From Tolypothrix tenuis PCC 7101 (GTDB taxonomy: Bacteria; Cyanobacteriota; Cyanobacteriia; Cyanobacteriales; Nostocaceae), in NCBI RefSeq assembly GCF_002368295.1, contig NZ_AP018248.1:1707477-1771476 (forward strand): a DNA stretch of 64,000 nucleotides. Direction: 5' to 3'. Under the pieces are notes generated by a model. The model was given only the letters and a program-made list of their open reading frames with translations, was not told where the DNA came from and did not search any database. The first letter of the stretch is position 1, and each line of letters opens with the position of its first letter. This document shows positions 37,187 through 47,007 of this stretch, piece by piece. The position numbers and the translations under genes are program-made.

Positions 37187-38779
37187 TTACCGAGAGTCAA
37201 CAGCATATTGAATTAGCTGGGTTAAGCGATGGCGTAGGGTTTCTAATCCCAAACGCTGACTAGCAGAAATAAATACTGCTAGAGGAAATTCTTCCCGTGC
37301 TAAAGCGAGAGTTTCGCTACTGACTTGATCGATTTTGTTAAAAGCCACTAATGCTGGGCCTGGAGTCACCGGCATTTGAGCGAGGATTTCTCTAACTGAG
37401 CGAATATGGCTCAACCAAGCTGGATGAGACAAATCAACCAAATGCAGTAAAGCATCGGCCTCTGTGACTTCCTCTAAGGTGGCGCGGAAGGCATCCATTA
37501 AGGAGGCAGGCAATTCATGTATAAACCCTACTGTATCTGTTAGCAGAATCTCTTGGGTTGCGCCAGTCTCAGCGTCAGAAATCACCAGACGGCGTGTGGT
37601 GGGGTCAAGAGTAGCAAATAATTGGTCGGCTGTGTAAACTTCGGCATTAGTGAGGGCATTGAGCAAAGTTGATTTGCCAGCGTTCGTGTAACCAACCAAA
37701 GCCACTGAAGGAACTTCCCGATGTTGTCGGCGTTGCCGTAGGCGGGAACGATGTGCTTGCAACTGGTTAACTTCTTGTTGCAGCCGAGAGATGCGCCGTT
37801 GAATGGCACGACGTTCAGTTTCTAGTTTGGTTTCACCAGGGCCCCGAGTCCCGATACCACCACCTAACCGAGACATCGCCTGACCTCTACCAGTTAGTCG
37901 CGGCAGCATATACTCAAGTTGTGCCAGTTCTACTTGTAACTTACCAGCACCAGACTGAGCGCGTTGAGCAAAAATATCTAAGATGACTTCGGTGCGGTCT
38001 ACTACCCGGACACCAATTTGGGCTTCTAGGTTGCGGACTTGAGCTGGTGAAAGGTCGCGGTCAAATACAACTAGATTAGCTCCTAAAGTTTGGGCAGTTA
38101 AGGCAACTTCTTGAACTTTACCTTCACCAACTACTGTTTGGGGATGAATACGCGATCGCTTTTGTTGTACTGTCTGTAGTACATCGCCCCCGGCTGTATC
38201 TACTAACCGTGCCAATTCTGCCAAGGTGTCTTGGAATTGTAGCGGAGTCATTTCATCGGTCATCACTCCCACAATTAGCACGCGATCGTGGTCAACATCT
38301 ACTTCTTGGGCAACGAATTCGCGCTGAAATTCTGCTTCGAGATTTTCTACTAAATCAATAAAGTCTTGCTGTGCTAATTCATCCAAACTCAGCGGTTGTG
38401 ACACAGTCCAGTTTGGAGATTGGATATTGTTAGATCCACCCTTTAACATAGCAGGGCTAGTAATGAGTGTACGAGAATCTTGGGGTGTCAAGTGAGCTAA
38501 ATAAGCTTCTTTGACGTACCCAGTCGCACCGCCGCCTCTACGTGTAAATCCTGCCCCAGTGATATTGAGTACAACTAAGACATCTAACCGTTGCAAAGCC
38601 ATTGCTGTCAGTGCCGCTTCATTAGGCGGTTCTGGCTTCAAATGAGTAGCTATACAACGAATCCCGCTCAGTCGTTCTGCACCATAACGGGGCAATTCTA
38701 GCGGTGGGATTTGCGTTTGACGCGGTGTGCCTACCCCCACACGTATCACTTGTCCGCGACGGTTGAGATAGGCACACAC
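37187..38779 (-). CDS. hflX: GTPase HflX (N-terminus extends upstream without an ordinary start codon)
   Basis: 530 residues from the GTG at 38779. HflX is a ribosome-binding GTPase that rescues stalled or heat-damaged ribosomes. The N-terminal domain is followed by the glycine-rich linker (RLGGGIGTRGPGETKLETER), and then the GTPase domain with Walker A GYTNAGKST, DTVGFI and NKID. The family-like N-terminal residues (ETIYGNLQGLKSSQLKQLQ and so on) continue in frame for 51 more codons to 38932. That extension has no ATG, GTG or TTG, and the expected initiator reads ATA. The true start is therefore uncertain: ATA/ATC/ATT initiation, a G-to-A change, or the shorter GTG form. Confidence 0.94.
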   Translation of the reverse strand: MCAYLNRRGQVIRVGVGTPRQTQIPPLELPRYGAERLSGIRCIATHLKPEPPNEAALTAMALQRLDVLVVLNITGAGFTRRGGGATGYVKEAYLAHLTPQDSRTLITSPAMLKGGSNNIQSPNWTVSQPLSLDELAQQDFIDLVENLEAEFQREFVAQEVDVDHDRVLIVGVMTDEMTPLQFQDTLAELARLVDTAGGDVLQTVQQKRSRIHPQTVVGEGKVQEVALTAQTLGANLVVFDRDLSPAQVRNLEAQIGVRVVDRTEVILDIFAQRAQSGAGKLQVELAQLEYMLPRLTGRGQAMSRLGGGIGTRGPGETKLETERRAIQRRISRLQQEVNQLQAHRSRLRQRRQHREVPSVALVGYTNAGKSTLLNALTNAEVYTADQLFATLDPTTRRLVISDAETGATQEILLTDTVGFIHELPASLMDAFRATLEEVTEADALLHLVDLSHPAWLSHIRSVREILAQMPVTPGPALVAFNKIDQVSSETLALAREEFPLAVFISASQRLGLETLRHRLTQLIQYAVDSR

Positions 38780-38932
38780 AGGCTGATTAAGTTCTGTACT
38801 AATTGCCGCCAGACGCTGAGAAAAATCGGACGTACTAATGCTATCGCCCGGTATGCGCTGATGATACAGCCGCTGTAGTTGCTTTAGCTGGCTGGATTTT
38901 AAACCTTGGAGATTTCCGTAGATAGTCTCTAT
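38780..38932 (-). other. in-frame upstream extension of hflX lacking a standard start codon
   Basis: 51 sense codons precede the GTG at 38779 and read as an HflX-type N-terminus, ending at an ATA triplet (38930-38932) where homologues would be expected to have ATG. An in-frame TAA lies three codons further upstream. No ATG, GTG or TTG occurs in between. Confidence 0.8.
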
Positions 38933-39149
38933 AGGCGTTTATGACCAGTAAATGGCCCCCCGAATCCTTCTTTGTTTATTTTACAACATCCCTAAAACCC
39001 AAAACTATATCTTAAGGGGGTTGCGTAGTGATTTAATCACATTTACTTCTTAATGTAACGAGCCTTTAATGTTATAATTCTATCCCTGCTATGGTAAAGA
39101 GATACTCTTAGTACTCCTGAATAGAAAACTTGAATTTAGTTTGATGTTT

Positions 39150-39338
39150 ATGACTGACTCAACAGAAAATTGGTATGTTGTCAAGCGTCCGGCTGGTAAT
39201 TGCGAGATAGTCTCCAACTTAGATGCAGGAACGGTCGAGCCAGAAATTATCGAAAAGTGGGGGCCGTTTAGTTCCCAAGGAGATGCGATCGCACGTCGTA
39301 TAGGATTAATTAGGGCTGGCAAATGCCAACCCCAATAA
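39150..39338 (+). CDS. small conserved cyanobacterial protein
   Basis: About 62 residues (start at 39150, or the ATG at 39144). It begins MTDSTENWYVVKRPAGNCEI and contains EKWGPFSSQGDAIARRIGLIRAGK, a small soluble protein type that is frequent in cyanobacteria and of unknown function. It stands alone between hflX and the C-terminal processing protease, and is convergent with the latter. Confidence 0.75.
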   Translation: MTDSTENWYVVKRPAGNCEIVSNLDAGTVEPEIIEKWGPFSSQGDAIARRIGLIRAGKCQPQ

Positions 39339-39423
39339 AAGGAAACTGGGACTGGGGATTTATTGGGAATTACCCAAATCCTGAGACAATAGCTTCCCAG
39401 TTACAGACACTTAAAGTGCTGAT

Positions 39424-40713
39424 TTAATTTTTCTCAGCACTTGTAGTTGTTGTACCTTTAGCCGTAATTTGTTTGCCTAGGACTTCTACTGCTTTAGCAA
39501 ATTGCGGATCTTCTAAGGTTGCGAGTTTGTCACGTTCGCGTAGCCATAAATCTTGTTTTTGAGCATCAGTCAATTCAACCTTGATATCAGGATCAATGCC
39601 GTGCTTGTTAATATCTTTACCGCTGGGGGTGTGATATTTAGCAATTGTTACCGCTAATCCCGAGCCATCTTCTAGAGGGCGTACCGATTGTACCAAGCCC
39701 TTGCCAAAGGTCTGCGTACCTACCAACGTAGCGCGCTTGTTGTCTTGTAAGGCACCTGAGAGAATTTCACTAGCGCTGGCTGAACCTTTATCAACTAAAA
39801 CCACCATCGGCTTATCTGTTAAGGCGCGTCCATTAGCTACTTCTCGCTCTTGTTCACCTTGGCGATCGATAGTAGAAACAATTGTTCCTTTATCCAGCCA
39901 CATCCGGGCAATTTCGACGCTGGAGAAGAGTAGACCACCAGGATTACCACGCAAATCTAAAACGTAACCAACAACTTTTTTGGTTTCTAAATCCTTGATG
40001 GCTTGTTGCATTTCCTTGCCAGCATTAGCACTGAACTGGTTCAGGCGAATGTAACCCAGGTTACCTGCAGGGCTAGTTTTTTGTGAATATTTAACGGGAT
40101 GAATTTCTATTCTTGCCCGTGTAATTTCAAAATCTTTAGTTTGACCGCTACGCCTAATAGTTAATTTTACTTTTGTACCAGCCGTACCCCGAATTAGAGA
40201 TACAGCTTGGTTAGTATCCATTCCTTGAGTACTTTTACCATCAATTTTGAGAATCTCATCTTTAGATAAAATCCCCGCTTTAAAAGCTGGAGTATCTTCT
40301 ATAGGCGCAATCACCACTAACTGTTTAGTTTTTTCGTCTTGACTAATTGTGATACCAATACCTGTGAGTTCCCCAGAGGTATCAACTTGCATATTTTTAA
40401 ATTCATCTGGATCCATAAACCGGGTGTAGGGGTCATCTAGCTTTTTGAGCATTTCCCGGATGGACTTATATGCTTCTTTTTTACTACTGTAGGACTTACT
40501 TAAATATTCTTTCCTTACAGCCTGCCAATCTACCTGATTAAAAGTACCGTCTACGTATTGGCGCTGAACAACTTGCCAAACTTCGTCTATCAATTCCTTG
40601 GGACTGTTATTTAAAGCCTGACCTCGTGAGTGAATCCCAAGACTTGTAACAGCAATAGTTGAGAGCGTCACTGCCGTAGCACCCAAAACCAGCTTACTTT
40701 TTGTAATCACCAT
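39424..40713 (-). CDS. ctp: carboxyl-terminal processing protease (S41)
   Basis: 429 residues. An N-terminal signal/anchor (LVLGATAVTLSTIAVTSL) is followed by a PDZ domain at about residues 105-185 (SGELTGIGITISQD, AGILSKDEILKIDGK). The S41 core has DKGSASASEILSGALQDN (catalytic Ser) and GTQTFGKGLVQS (catalytic Lys). It belongs to the CtpA/B/C group, periplasmic or lumenal proteases; CtpA processes precursor D1 of PSII. Which paralogue this is cannot be told here. Confidence 0.95.
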   Translation of the reverse strand: MVITKSKLVLGATAVTLSTIAVTSLGIHSRGQALNNSPKELIDEVWQVVQRQYVDGTFNQVDWQAVRKEYLSKSYSSKKEAYKSIREMLKKLDDPYTRFMDPDEFKNMQVDTSGELTGIGITISQDEKTKQLVVIAPIEDTPAFKAGILSKDEILKIDGKSTQGMDTNQAVSLIRGTAGTKVKLTIRRSGQTKDFEITRARIEIHPVKYSQKTSPAGNLGYIRLNQFSANAGKEMQQAIKDLETKKVVGYVLDLRGNPGGLLFSSVEIARMWLDKGTIVSTIDRQGEQEREVANGRALTDKPMVVLVDKGSASASEILSGALQDNKRATLVGTQTFGKGLVQSVRPLEDGSGLAVTIAKYHTPSGKDINKHGIDPDIKVELTDAQKQDLWLRERDKLATLEDPQFAKAVEVLGKQITAKGTTTTSAEKN

Positions 40714-40825
40714 AATGACAGCTGCGCCAGAGGAAAATTTGTATAGTCAGTATGCCCAATCTAACACAGGGTATCACTGTAACAGACGAGCATGTATTCT
40801 TATTACAGCAAAATACTTGGCAATC

Positions 40826-40846
40826 CGGCGACCTTTGTGGTCGCCG
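40826..40846. terminator. hairpin after ispG
   Basis: CGGCGACC (40826-40833) pairs perfectly with GGTCGCCG (40839-40846) across a TTTGT loop, 12 bp past the ispG stop. The T-tract is weak, so termination may be partial. Confidence 0.6.
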
Positions 40847-40857
40847 TTACGCAAATC

Positions 40858-42084
40858 TTAAGGATCTACCCAACGCCCATCGGATTTGATGAGGTTAATT
40901 AATTCCTCTACTCCATTATCTTCTGGGACTTTTTTGATTTCTTCTCTGCCACGATATAAAGAAATATAACCAGGAGTCTTGCCTACATAGCCATAGTCTG
41001 CATCTGCCATTTCACCGGGGCCATTTACAATACAACCCATCACTGCGATGTCTAAACCGGTTAAGTGTTTGGTGGCTTCTCGAACTTTGTGCAGGACTTC
41101 TTCCAAGTTAAATAAGGTACGTCCGCAAGAAGGGCAAGCTACGTACTCTACCATAGTTTTTCGTAAGCCTAAGGCTTGCAGAATGCTATAGCAGACCGGA
41201 ATTTCCTTCTCTGGTGATTCTGTGAGTGAGGCTCGAATTGTGTCGCCAATGCCATCAGCCAGTAATGTGGCAATACCTGCTGTAGACTTGATTCGTCCGT
41301 ATTCACCATCCCCAGCTTCGGTGACACCTAAATGCAAGGGATAATCCATACCCAGCTCATCCATGCGCTTGGCCATGAGACGATAGGCAGCTACCATGAC
41401 TGGTACGCGCGAAGCCTTCATGGAAATTACTAAATTGTGGAAGTTGAGAGATTCACAAATGCGAATGAATTCTAAAGCTGATTCCACCATCCCCTCTGGG
41501 GTATCGCCATAGGTAAATAGCATTCTCTCAGCGAGAGAACCATGATTTACCCCTATTCGCATCGCTTTCCCTTGATCTCTTAAAGAAACAACCAAAGGTT
41601 CTAGGGTTTCGCGGATTTTGTCGCCAATTTCATCAAACTCTGTTTTGGTGTATTCGCTTCTATTACCATTTGGCTTTTCAAACACATATAAACCGGGATT
41701 AATCCGTACTTTTTCTATGTGCTTGGCAACTTCCAAAGCGATTTTCATACCGTTGTGATGTACATCAGCAACTATGGGTACATCTCGGTATGTTTTAATA
41801 AGTTTTTGCTTAATTTCCGCTAAAGCTTTGGCATGAGCCATACTAGGCACAGTAACGCGGACTATTTCGCAACCAATTTCGTGCAAACGACGAATAGCTG
41901 CTACAGAACCATCGATATCTAGGGTATCTTCGTTGATCATCGACTGTACTACCACAGGGTAGCCACCCCCAATGATGACATCCCCCACTTTTACCGGACG
42001 AGTTTTACGCCGCTTAATTGTGGTATCAAAGTTAGGTTCGCTAGATGTGGTGTTTACAGTTGTAACTGTGGGCAGAGTTTGCAT
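40858..42084 (-). CDS. ispG: 4-hydroxy-3-methylbut-2-enyl diphosphate synthase (GcpE)
   Basis: About 408 residues from the ATG at 42082-42084, the usual family start (MQTLPTVTTVNT). A TTG 15 codons upstream is less likely. IspG makes HMBPP from MEcPP in the MEP isoprenoid pathway and carries a [4Fe-4S] cluster. The cluster cysteines lie in CPSCGRTLFNL and in CIVNGPGE. FDTTIKRRKTRPVKVGD and VVQSMINEDT are conserved. It gets electrons from ferredoxin in cyanobacteria. ispD is also in this window. Confidence 0.97.
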   Translation of the reverse strand: MQTLPTVTTVNTTSSEPNFDTTIKRRKTRPVKVGDVIIGGGYPVVVQSMINEDTLDIDGSVAAIRRLHEIGCEIVRVTVPSMAHAKALAEIKQKLIKTYRDVPIVADVHHNGMKIALEVAKHIEKVRINPGLYVFEKPNGNRSEYTKTEFDEIGDKIRETLEPLVVSLRDQGKAMRIGVNHGSLAERMLFTYGDTPEGMVESALEFIRICESLNFHNLVISMKASRVPVMVAAYRLMAKRMDELGMDYPLHLGVTEAGDGEYGRIKSTAGIATLLADGIGDTIRASLTESPEKEIPVCYSILQALGLRKTMVEYVACPSCGRTLFNLEEVLHKVREATKHLTGLDIAVMGCIVNGPGEMADADYGYVGKTPGYISLYRGREEIKKVPEDNGVEELINLIKSDGRWVDP

Positions 42085-42969
42085 AACCTCATTAGGTAAA
42101 TTTGCTGTAGCGAAAATATCAAATTTCAAAATCTCTGTTTCTCAGATTGCCATAGGTGGGGCGCTTTTGGTCAATTACTGTGCAAAAAAAAAAGAATGTG
42201 AGATAAGACTAGAAATAAAGAAGATTTATCGATTTTTTTTGTCAGGGAAAATAGCCTATTTACTAGCCTTTGCCAGTTGATAGGAATCACTTTATTACTG
42301 AGTTATAAATGATAGCACTAATGCTAATTAGTTTATTAAATCAGCTTGCATAATTTTTATCTATGAGATGCATCAAGCAGCAGCTTTCATTACTACGGCA
42401 TTTTACGAGTATATAATTAACTCATTCCCCTTCAGAGGATGACATAAATCAACAAATTATCATTACTTAATAGTTCAAATATTTATATCTATCTCATATA
42501 GATTTTTCTGCTTTTTAGATGAAATCCAATTTTTCTTCATCTCAATTTTTATATTGCACAATATATTCAACTTTATTTTCTAGCATTTTGGTATTACAGA
42601 AGATAGCATCAGCCAAATCTGTATATATCGAATAAGTCTCTCATAAGTCGGTATGGGAGAAATTACCATATTTATTAATACAAATATACTATTAAAGCTA
42701 TGGGCGAGCAAAAGATGAAACGCGATCGCAATACTACAAGGGATAGCGTTGTGAACTCAAAATTGGTTTTGGGGAAAAGGTTAAAGGTTTTTTCTTTACC
42801 TTTTCCCATTCCCCTTTTACCCTTAACCGACGAGTATTGAAACGCGATCGCTCTCGGTTAAGTTAATTACAATCATCTACTGCTGAAGTTGTGTAAGTCG
42901 GATAAGCTAGGGAGTTACAGAGGCGATCGCTCTCACAAATTGTTACATTAAACTTAATTTAACTTCAAT
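42085..42969. other. long AT-rich spacer upstream of ispG and the hydrolase gene
   Basis: About 885 bp between divergent genes with no credible ORF. It contains an imperfect palindrome GGGGAAAAGGTTAAAGG/CTTTACCTTTTCCC near 42773-42809 and several HIP1-type GCGATCGC sites (about 42722, 42844, 42923). Confidence 0.55.
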
Positions 42970-44007
42970 ATGAATACTCAAAGCACAACCCAACTGCCAA
43001 TTCCTTCATACTTTCAACCGGAAAAAGTGGGTGAAGTTTGGCGTGTACCCTATCAAGAACGCGCAGCACAGGCTGAAGCATGGGCGCAACAAAATAATAT
43101 CCAGCCAGCAGCTTCCGATAAGCGTCGTATTTGTTTGCTATTAATTGATGTACAAAATACTTTCTGTATCCCAGAGTTTGAATTATTTGTAGGCGGAAAA
43201 TCTGGTATGGGAGCAGTAGAAGATAATCAGCGATTATGTGAATTTATTTATCGCAATTTAGGATTTATTACTAAAATTACTCCTACCTTAGATACTCATA
43301 CAGCTACCCAAATTTTTCACCCGATTTTCTGGATAAATTCGGCTGGCGAACATCCCATACCAGCAGCAACAAATATTACTCTCCAAGATGTAGAGCAAGG
43401 TATTTGGCAAGTTAACCCCGCAGTTGCTCACAGTATTACTAGAGGTAATTACGAATTATTAGAAAAGCAGGCTTATCACTATGTGAAACAGCTAAGTCAA
43501 AATGGGAAATATCCCCTGACAGTTTGGCCGTATCACTCAATGTTAGGCGGGATTGGTCATGCTTTAGTTTCATCTGTAGAAGAAGCAATTTTTTTCCATT
43601 GCATTGCACGTCAGAGTCAAACGCAATTTGAAATTAAAGGCGAGAATCCTTTAACCGAGAATTATTCGATTTTACGTCCAGAAGTGTTAATAGGGTTTGA
43701 TCAAAATCCGCTAGCGCAAAAGAATACGAAATTAATTCAGCAACTTTTAGAATTTGATGCTGTAATTATTGGTGGTCAAGCTAAAAGCCACTGCGTTGCC
43801 TGGACAATTGACGATTTATTAACAGAAATTAAGCAGGTAGATGCTAACCTCAGTAAAAAAGTTTATTTGCTAGAAGATTGTACTTCTCCTGTTGTGGTTC
43901 CTGGGATTGTTGATTACACAGAACAAGCTGATGCCGCTTTTAGTAGGTTTGCAGCAGCAGGAATGCATATTGTTAAATCTACCGACTCGATCCAATCCTG
44001 GTTTTAA
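42970..44007 (+). CDS. isochorismatase/nicotinamidase-like cysteine hydrolase
   Basis: 345 residues, longer than the usual ~200. The core has ICLLLIDVQNTFCIPEFELF (catalytic Asp), and later VIIGGQAKSHCVAWTI, whose Cys is the expected nucleophile. The insert between them (about residues 90-230) carries HPIFWINSAGEHPIPAA and YPLTVWPYHSMLGGIGHALV. Possible substrates are nicotinamide, isochorismate-like or other amides, but none can be assigned. It is convergent with the M23 gene, 9 bp between the stop codons. Confidence 0.88.
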   Translation: MNTQSTTQLPIPSYFQPEKVGEVWRVPYQERAAQAEAWAQQNNIQPAASDKRRICLLLIDVQNTFCIPEFELFVGGKSGMGAVEDNQRLCEFIYRNLGFITKITPTLDTHTATQIFHPIFWINSAGEHPIPAATNITLQDVEQGIWQVNPAVAHSITRGNYELLEKQAYHYVKQLSQNGKYPLTVWPYHSMLGGIGHALVSSVEEAIFFHCIARQSQTQFEIKGENPLTENYSILRPEVLIGFDQNPLAQKNTKLIQQLLEFDAVIIGGQAKSHCVAWTIDDLLTEIKQVDANLSKKVYLLEDCTSPVVVPGIVDYTEQADAAFSRFAAAGMHIVKSTDSIQSWF

Positions 44008-44016
44008 AGTACTACT

Positions 44017-44892
44017 CTATTTTTTTAAATAAGCTTTTGGATCTTGAGCTGTCCAACCGAGAGATGAGCTAGAACGTACTTCAAAATGCAGGTGGGGTTG
44101 TTTAGCTGCTGGTTGTCCCGTCGTTCCCACAGTTCCCAGGACATCGCCTTTTTTCACTTGCTGACCAGCAGTAACCTTGATGGTGTCAAGATGGGCGTAG
44201 CGGCTTTGCAACCCACCACTGTGATTAATAATTACCAACTTGCCATAACTACCTTGTTCCTTTGCAAAGGCGACAACTCCAGATGCGATCGCTTCTACGG
44301 GTGTACCAACGGCGGCTACCAAGTCTACCCCACTATGGAAAAAGACTTCGCCGGAATGAGGATTAATTTGCCAGCCATAAGGTAACGCCACAGTAGTTGC
44401 TGCTGATAAAGGATAGCCACTTAGTTGGGTAGGCGGCTGATTAGTCTGCGGAGGCGTAGCGACAACGCGATTTGATCCACCATTCACCCCAGGAACAAAC
44501 ACAATTCTAGGGTCTTTTTGACAACCATTGATTTCAAACATGGCATCAGCACGCACTTTGTATTGTGCTGCTACTTGTCGCCAAGTTTGACCTTGAGGCA
44601 CTTCGACCACAATTCCATTGTAGGGAGGAATTTGAAGTTCACTACCAACCGTCACTGCGCCGTTTTTCACAGATGGGTTCATCACGGCGATAGTTGTTGG
44701 AACTAGGTTATAGAGTTGCGCTATACTCTCTAAGGTTTCGCCATGAGCAACTGTATGGCGCTGGAAACGAGACAAGGCTGGAGTTGGACAACTCTCTGCA
44801 GCAGATGTGGAGCTTTGTGATGAGAGTATAGATCCTAGCCCCAAAGTGCTGACTAAACTACAGATAAACACTAAACGGTAAGGACGAGTCAT
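44017..44892 (-). CDS. LysM-M23 murein hydrolase-like protein
   Basis: 291 residues. A signal peptide (LVFICSLVSTLGLGSILSS) leads to two LysM-like segments (HTVAHGETLESIAQLYNLVP, PQGQTWRQVAAQYKVRADAM). The C-terminal M23 peptidase domain has the zinc-binding HSGVDLVA and HLHFEVRS. Both zinc motifs and the first His are present, so it is probably active or an EnvC-type activator. Periplasmic. It would act in septal or envelope murein remodelling. Confidence 0.93.
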   Translation of the reverse strand: MTRPYRLVFICSLVSTLGLGSILSSQSSTSAAESCPTPALSRFQRHTVAHGETLESIAQLYNLVPTTIAVMNPSVKNGAVTVGSELQIPPYNGIVVEVPQGQTWRQVAAQYKVRADAMFEINGCQKDPRIVFVPGVNGGSNRVVATPPQTNQPPTQLSGYPLSAATTVALPYGWQINPHSGEVFFHSGVDLVAAVGTPVEAIASGVVAFAKEQGSYGKLVIINHSGGLQSRYAHLDTIKVTAGQQVKKGDVLGTVGTTGQPAAKQPHLHFEVRSSSSLGWTAQDPKAYLKK

Positions 44893-45121
44893 GCCTACTA
44901 GTAAAGAGAGTTTTAATTTTTAATTTTAAACTTGGGTATTGGTGAGTAGAAGCTGATGGGAAGCTAGTAGTTCCCTGAAAATGTTGTAGAAGGTAGAAGA
45001 ATTACTGAAGCTTCTCCGATTTTTTATTGACTGTTCTGTCAAATTGCTCTGTCCACTCGCTGTTTGCTTGACTAAACTTATAAATTAGTAGCCGCATTGC
45101 TATCTTTAGAGCGAAATTATT

Positions 45122-46330
45122 ATGAAGTTATCTTTAAAGCAACTGGCCGTCTACATATCTTTACTGGTAATTGGCGGTGGTGCAGGTTTGTTAGGTAGTG
45201 GTTATCTCCTACCAAAGCGTTATTCGTTTCAAGAACTAAAAAATGTTACCGCAGCTTTACCTTCAGAATCAGTAAACCCTCCTGCTTATAGCGGGCCGAT
45301 TGGGAATACTGGTGGGGATAATGTGAATTTTATTGCTACTGCTGTACAAAAAGTTGGGCCGGCTGTGGTGCGAATTAATGCTACCCGCAAAGTCGCAAAT
45401 CCGATTTCTGACGCTTTAAAAAATCCTTTACTGCGCCGCTTTTTTGGTGAGGATGAGCAACCAATGCCAGAAGAAAGAATTGAGCGCGGTACGGGTTCAG
45501 GATTTATTTTGACAGACAATGGTTTATTGCTGACTAATGCTCATGTAGTAGCAGATACCGATACTGTACAAGTAACCCTCAAGGATGGGCGAACTTTTGA
45601 GGGTAAAGTGCAAGGCGTAGATGCAGTTACAGATGTGGCTGTTGTGAAAATCCAAGCAAAAAAATTACCTACAGTCAAGCTAGGTAATTCACAAAATTTG
45701 ATACCTGGGCAGTGGGCGATCGCAATTGGTAATCCTTTAGGTTTAGATAATACTGTCACCATTGGCATTATCAGCGCTACCGATCGCACTAGCGCTCAAG
45801 TTGGCGTACCAGAAAAGCGCGTCAGCTTTATCCAAACTGATGCTGCAATTAATCCTGGTAATTCTGGCGGCCCTTTATTAAACGCCCAAGGTGAAGTTAT
45901 TGGTGTCAATACAGCAATTCGCGCTGATGCTCAAGGTTTGGGTTTTGCGATTCCTATTGAAACAGCTGCCCGCATCGCTAATGAACTGTTTACGAAAGGG
46001 CGTGTAGATCATCCTTTTTTGGGAGTAGAAATGACAGATTTGACTCCCACCAAAAAAGAACAAATTAATCAAGAAAATAAGCTGAATATTCAACAAGATG
46101 CTGGTGTGGTCATTAAAAGCACCCTAGAAAATTCACCAGCAAAACGCGCCGGACTGCTTCCTGGTGACGTGATTCAAAAAATCAATCGTAAACCAGTTAA
46201 GACAGCAGCCCAAGTTCAAAGACTAGTCGAGTCTAGTTCTGTAGGAGACACGCTAGAAATTGAAGTTAGCCGCGAAGGTAAAAATCACATCTTCAAAGTA
46301 CAACCAGGGGCTTATCCGCAAAAGAAGTAG
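45122..46330 (+). CDS. HtrA/Deg-family serine protease (HhoA/B/C type)
   Basis: 402 residues. An N-terminal membrane or signal segment (QLAVYISLLVIGGGAGLLG) precedes the trypsin-like domain with His (LLTNAHVVADTD), Asp (VTDVAVVKI) and Ser (INPGNSGGPLL). One C-terminal PDZ domain follows (VVIKSTLENSPAKRAGLLPG). It handles damaged envelope proteins under light and heat stress. It is on the opposite strand from, and divergent to, the M23 gene. Confidence 0.96.
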   Translation: MKLSLKQLAVYISLLVIGGGAGLLGSGYLLPKRYSFQELKNVTAALPSESVNPPAYSGPIGNTGGDNVNFIATAVQKVGPAVVRINATRKVANPISDALKNPLLRRFFGEDEQPMPEERIERGTGSGFILTDNGLLLTNAHVVADTDTVQVTLKDGRTFEGKVQGVDAVTDVAVVKIQAKKLPTVKLGNSQNLIPGQWAIAIGNPLGLDNTVTIGIISATDRTSAQVGVPEKRVSFIQTDAAINPGNSGGPLLNAQGEVIGVNTAIRADAQGLGFAIPIETAARIANELFTKGRVDHPFLGVEMTDLTPTKKEQINQENKLNIQQDAGVVIKSTLENSPAKRAGLLPGDVIQKINRKPVKTAAQVQRLVESSSVGDTLEIEVSREGKNHIFKVQPGAYPQKK

Positions 46331-46375
46331 CTAGAGGTAAGGGCTAGGGGCTAGAGGTAAGGACTAGGGGCTAGA
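46330..46375. repeat. short tandem 'gggctagaggtaag' repeats
   Basis: Two to three copies of a ~20-bp unit like CTAGAGGTAAGGGCTAGGGG follow the HtrA stop. The same family is found in the inverted repeat at 16751-16807, typical of Nostocales short repeats. Confidence 0.65.
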
Positions 46376-46441
46376 AAGTTAGAGAAAAATAATTTAATAA
46401 CTGATGATTCTAGCGGCCGACTCTTGACCCTTGACTTTTAC

Positions 46442-46786
46442 CTATTGACTAGACAAATGGTCTAACTGCATCCTCTGTTCCATCTGACGCAGGAAATAAC
46501 CAGTCATCATTGCTGACGCTAACAGGCCTGCAAGGTTTTCCCTATCTGTTGTGATTTGCACGTTAAAATTTTCCGGGGGTAGCATTCCCACCAGCCCTTG
46601 AACATTCTGCGAAATTATTTGTTTAATTTCAGGACTAACGGACTGGGCAACGCGGGCCATAACTTCCGGCGACTGATGCTGTAGATATTTGAGCAACTGA
46701 TTGGGATTTTCCTCAAAGTAGTCGTTTAGAAGCTGGTTTGGGTTTTCCTCAGAGTTGTCATTCAAAAAGTCAGGATTAAACTCCAT
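46442..46786 (-). CDS. DUF760 family protein
   Basis: 114 residues. It shows QLLKYLQHQSPEVMARVAQS, SPEIKQIISQNVQGLVGMLP, FNVQITTDRENLAGLLASAM and MTGYFLRQMEQRMQ, the pattern of DUF760, a family shared with plastids. The acidic N-terminus has two imperfect copies of EENPNQLL. Function unknown. No signal peptide. It lies alone between htrA and scpB. Confidence 0.85.
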   Translation of the reverse strand: MEFNPDFLNDNSEENPNQLLNDYFEENPNQLLKYLQHQSPEVMARVAQSVSPEIKQIISQNVQGLVGMLPPENFNVQITTDRENLAGLLASAMMTGYFLRQMEQRMQLDHLSSQ

Positions 46787-47007
46787 TGGCAGTTTTTTGT
46801 AGCTTAGTTGCTGATTCTACTCTAAACCATAGTCAAAGGGTAATGCATTCACCACGGGTATAACCTGTTGATTCTACCCTAGGGAAGGCGGTTACCTGAT
46901 TTCTAGCAGAGCAAGTCCCTGTAATAAGGATTTACAACTATTTTACGCTGAACTTTACTGGCTAGTGGTGGTTTTGATATTGGTAAATATTTCAGTATCA
47001 GTACCAT

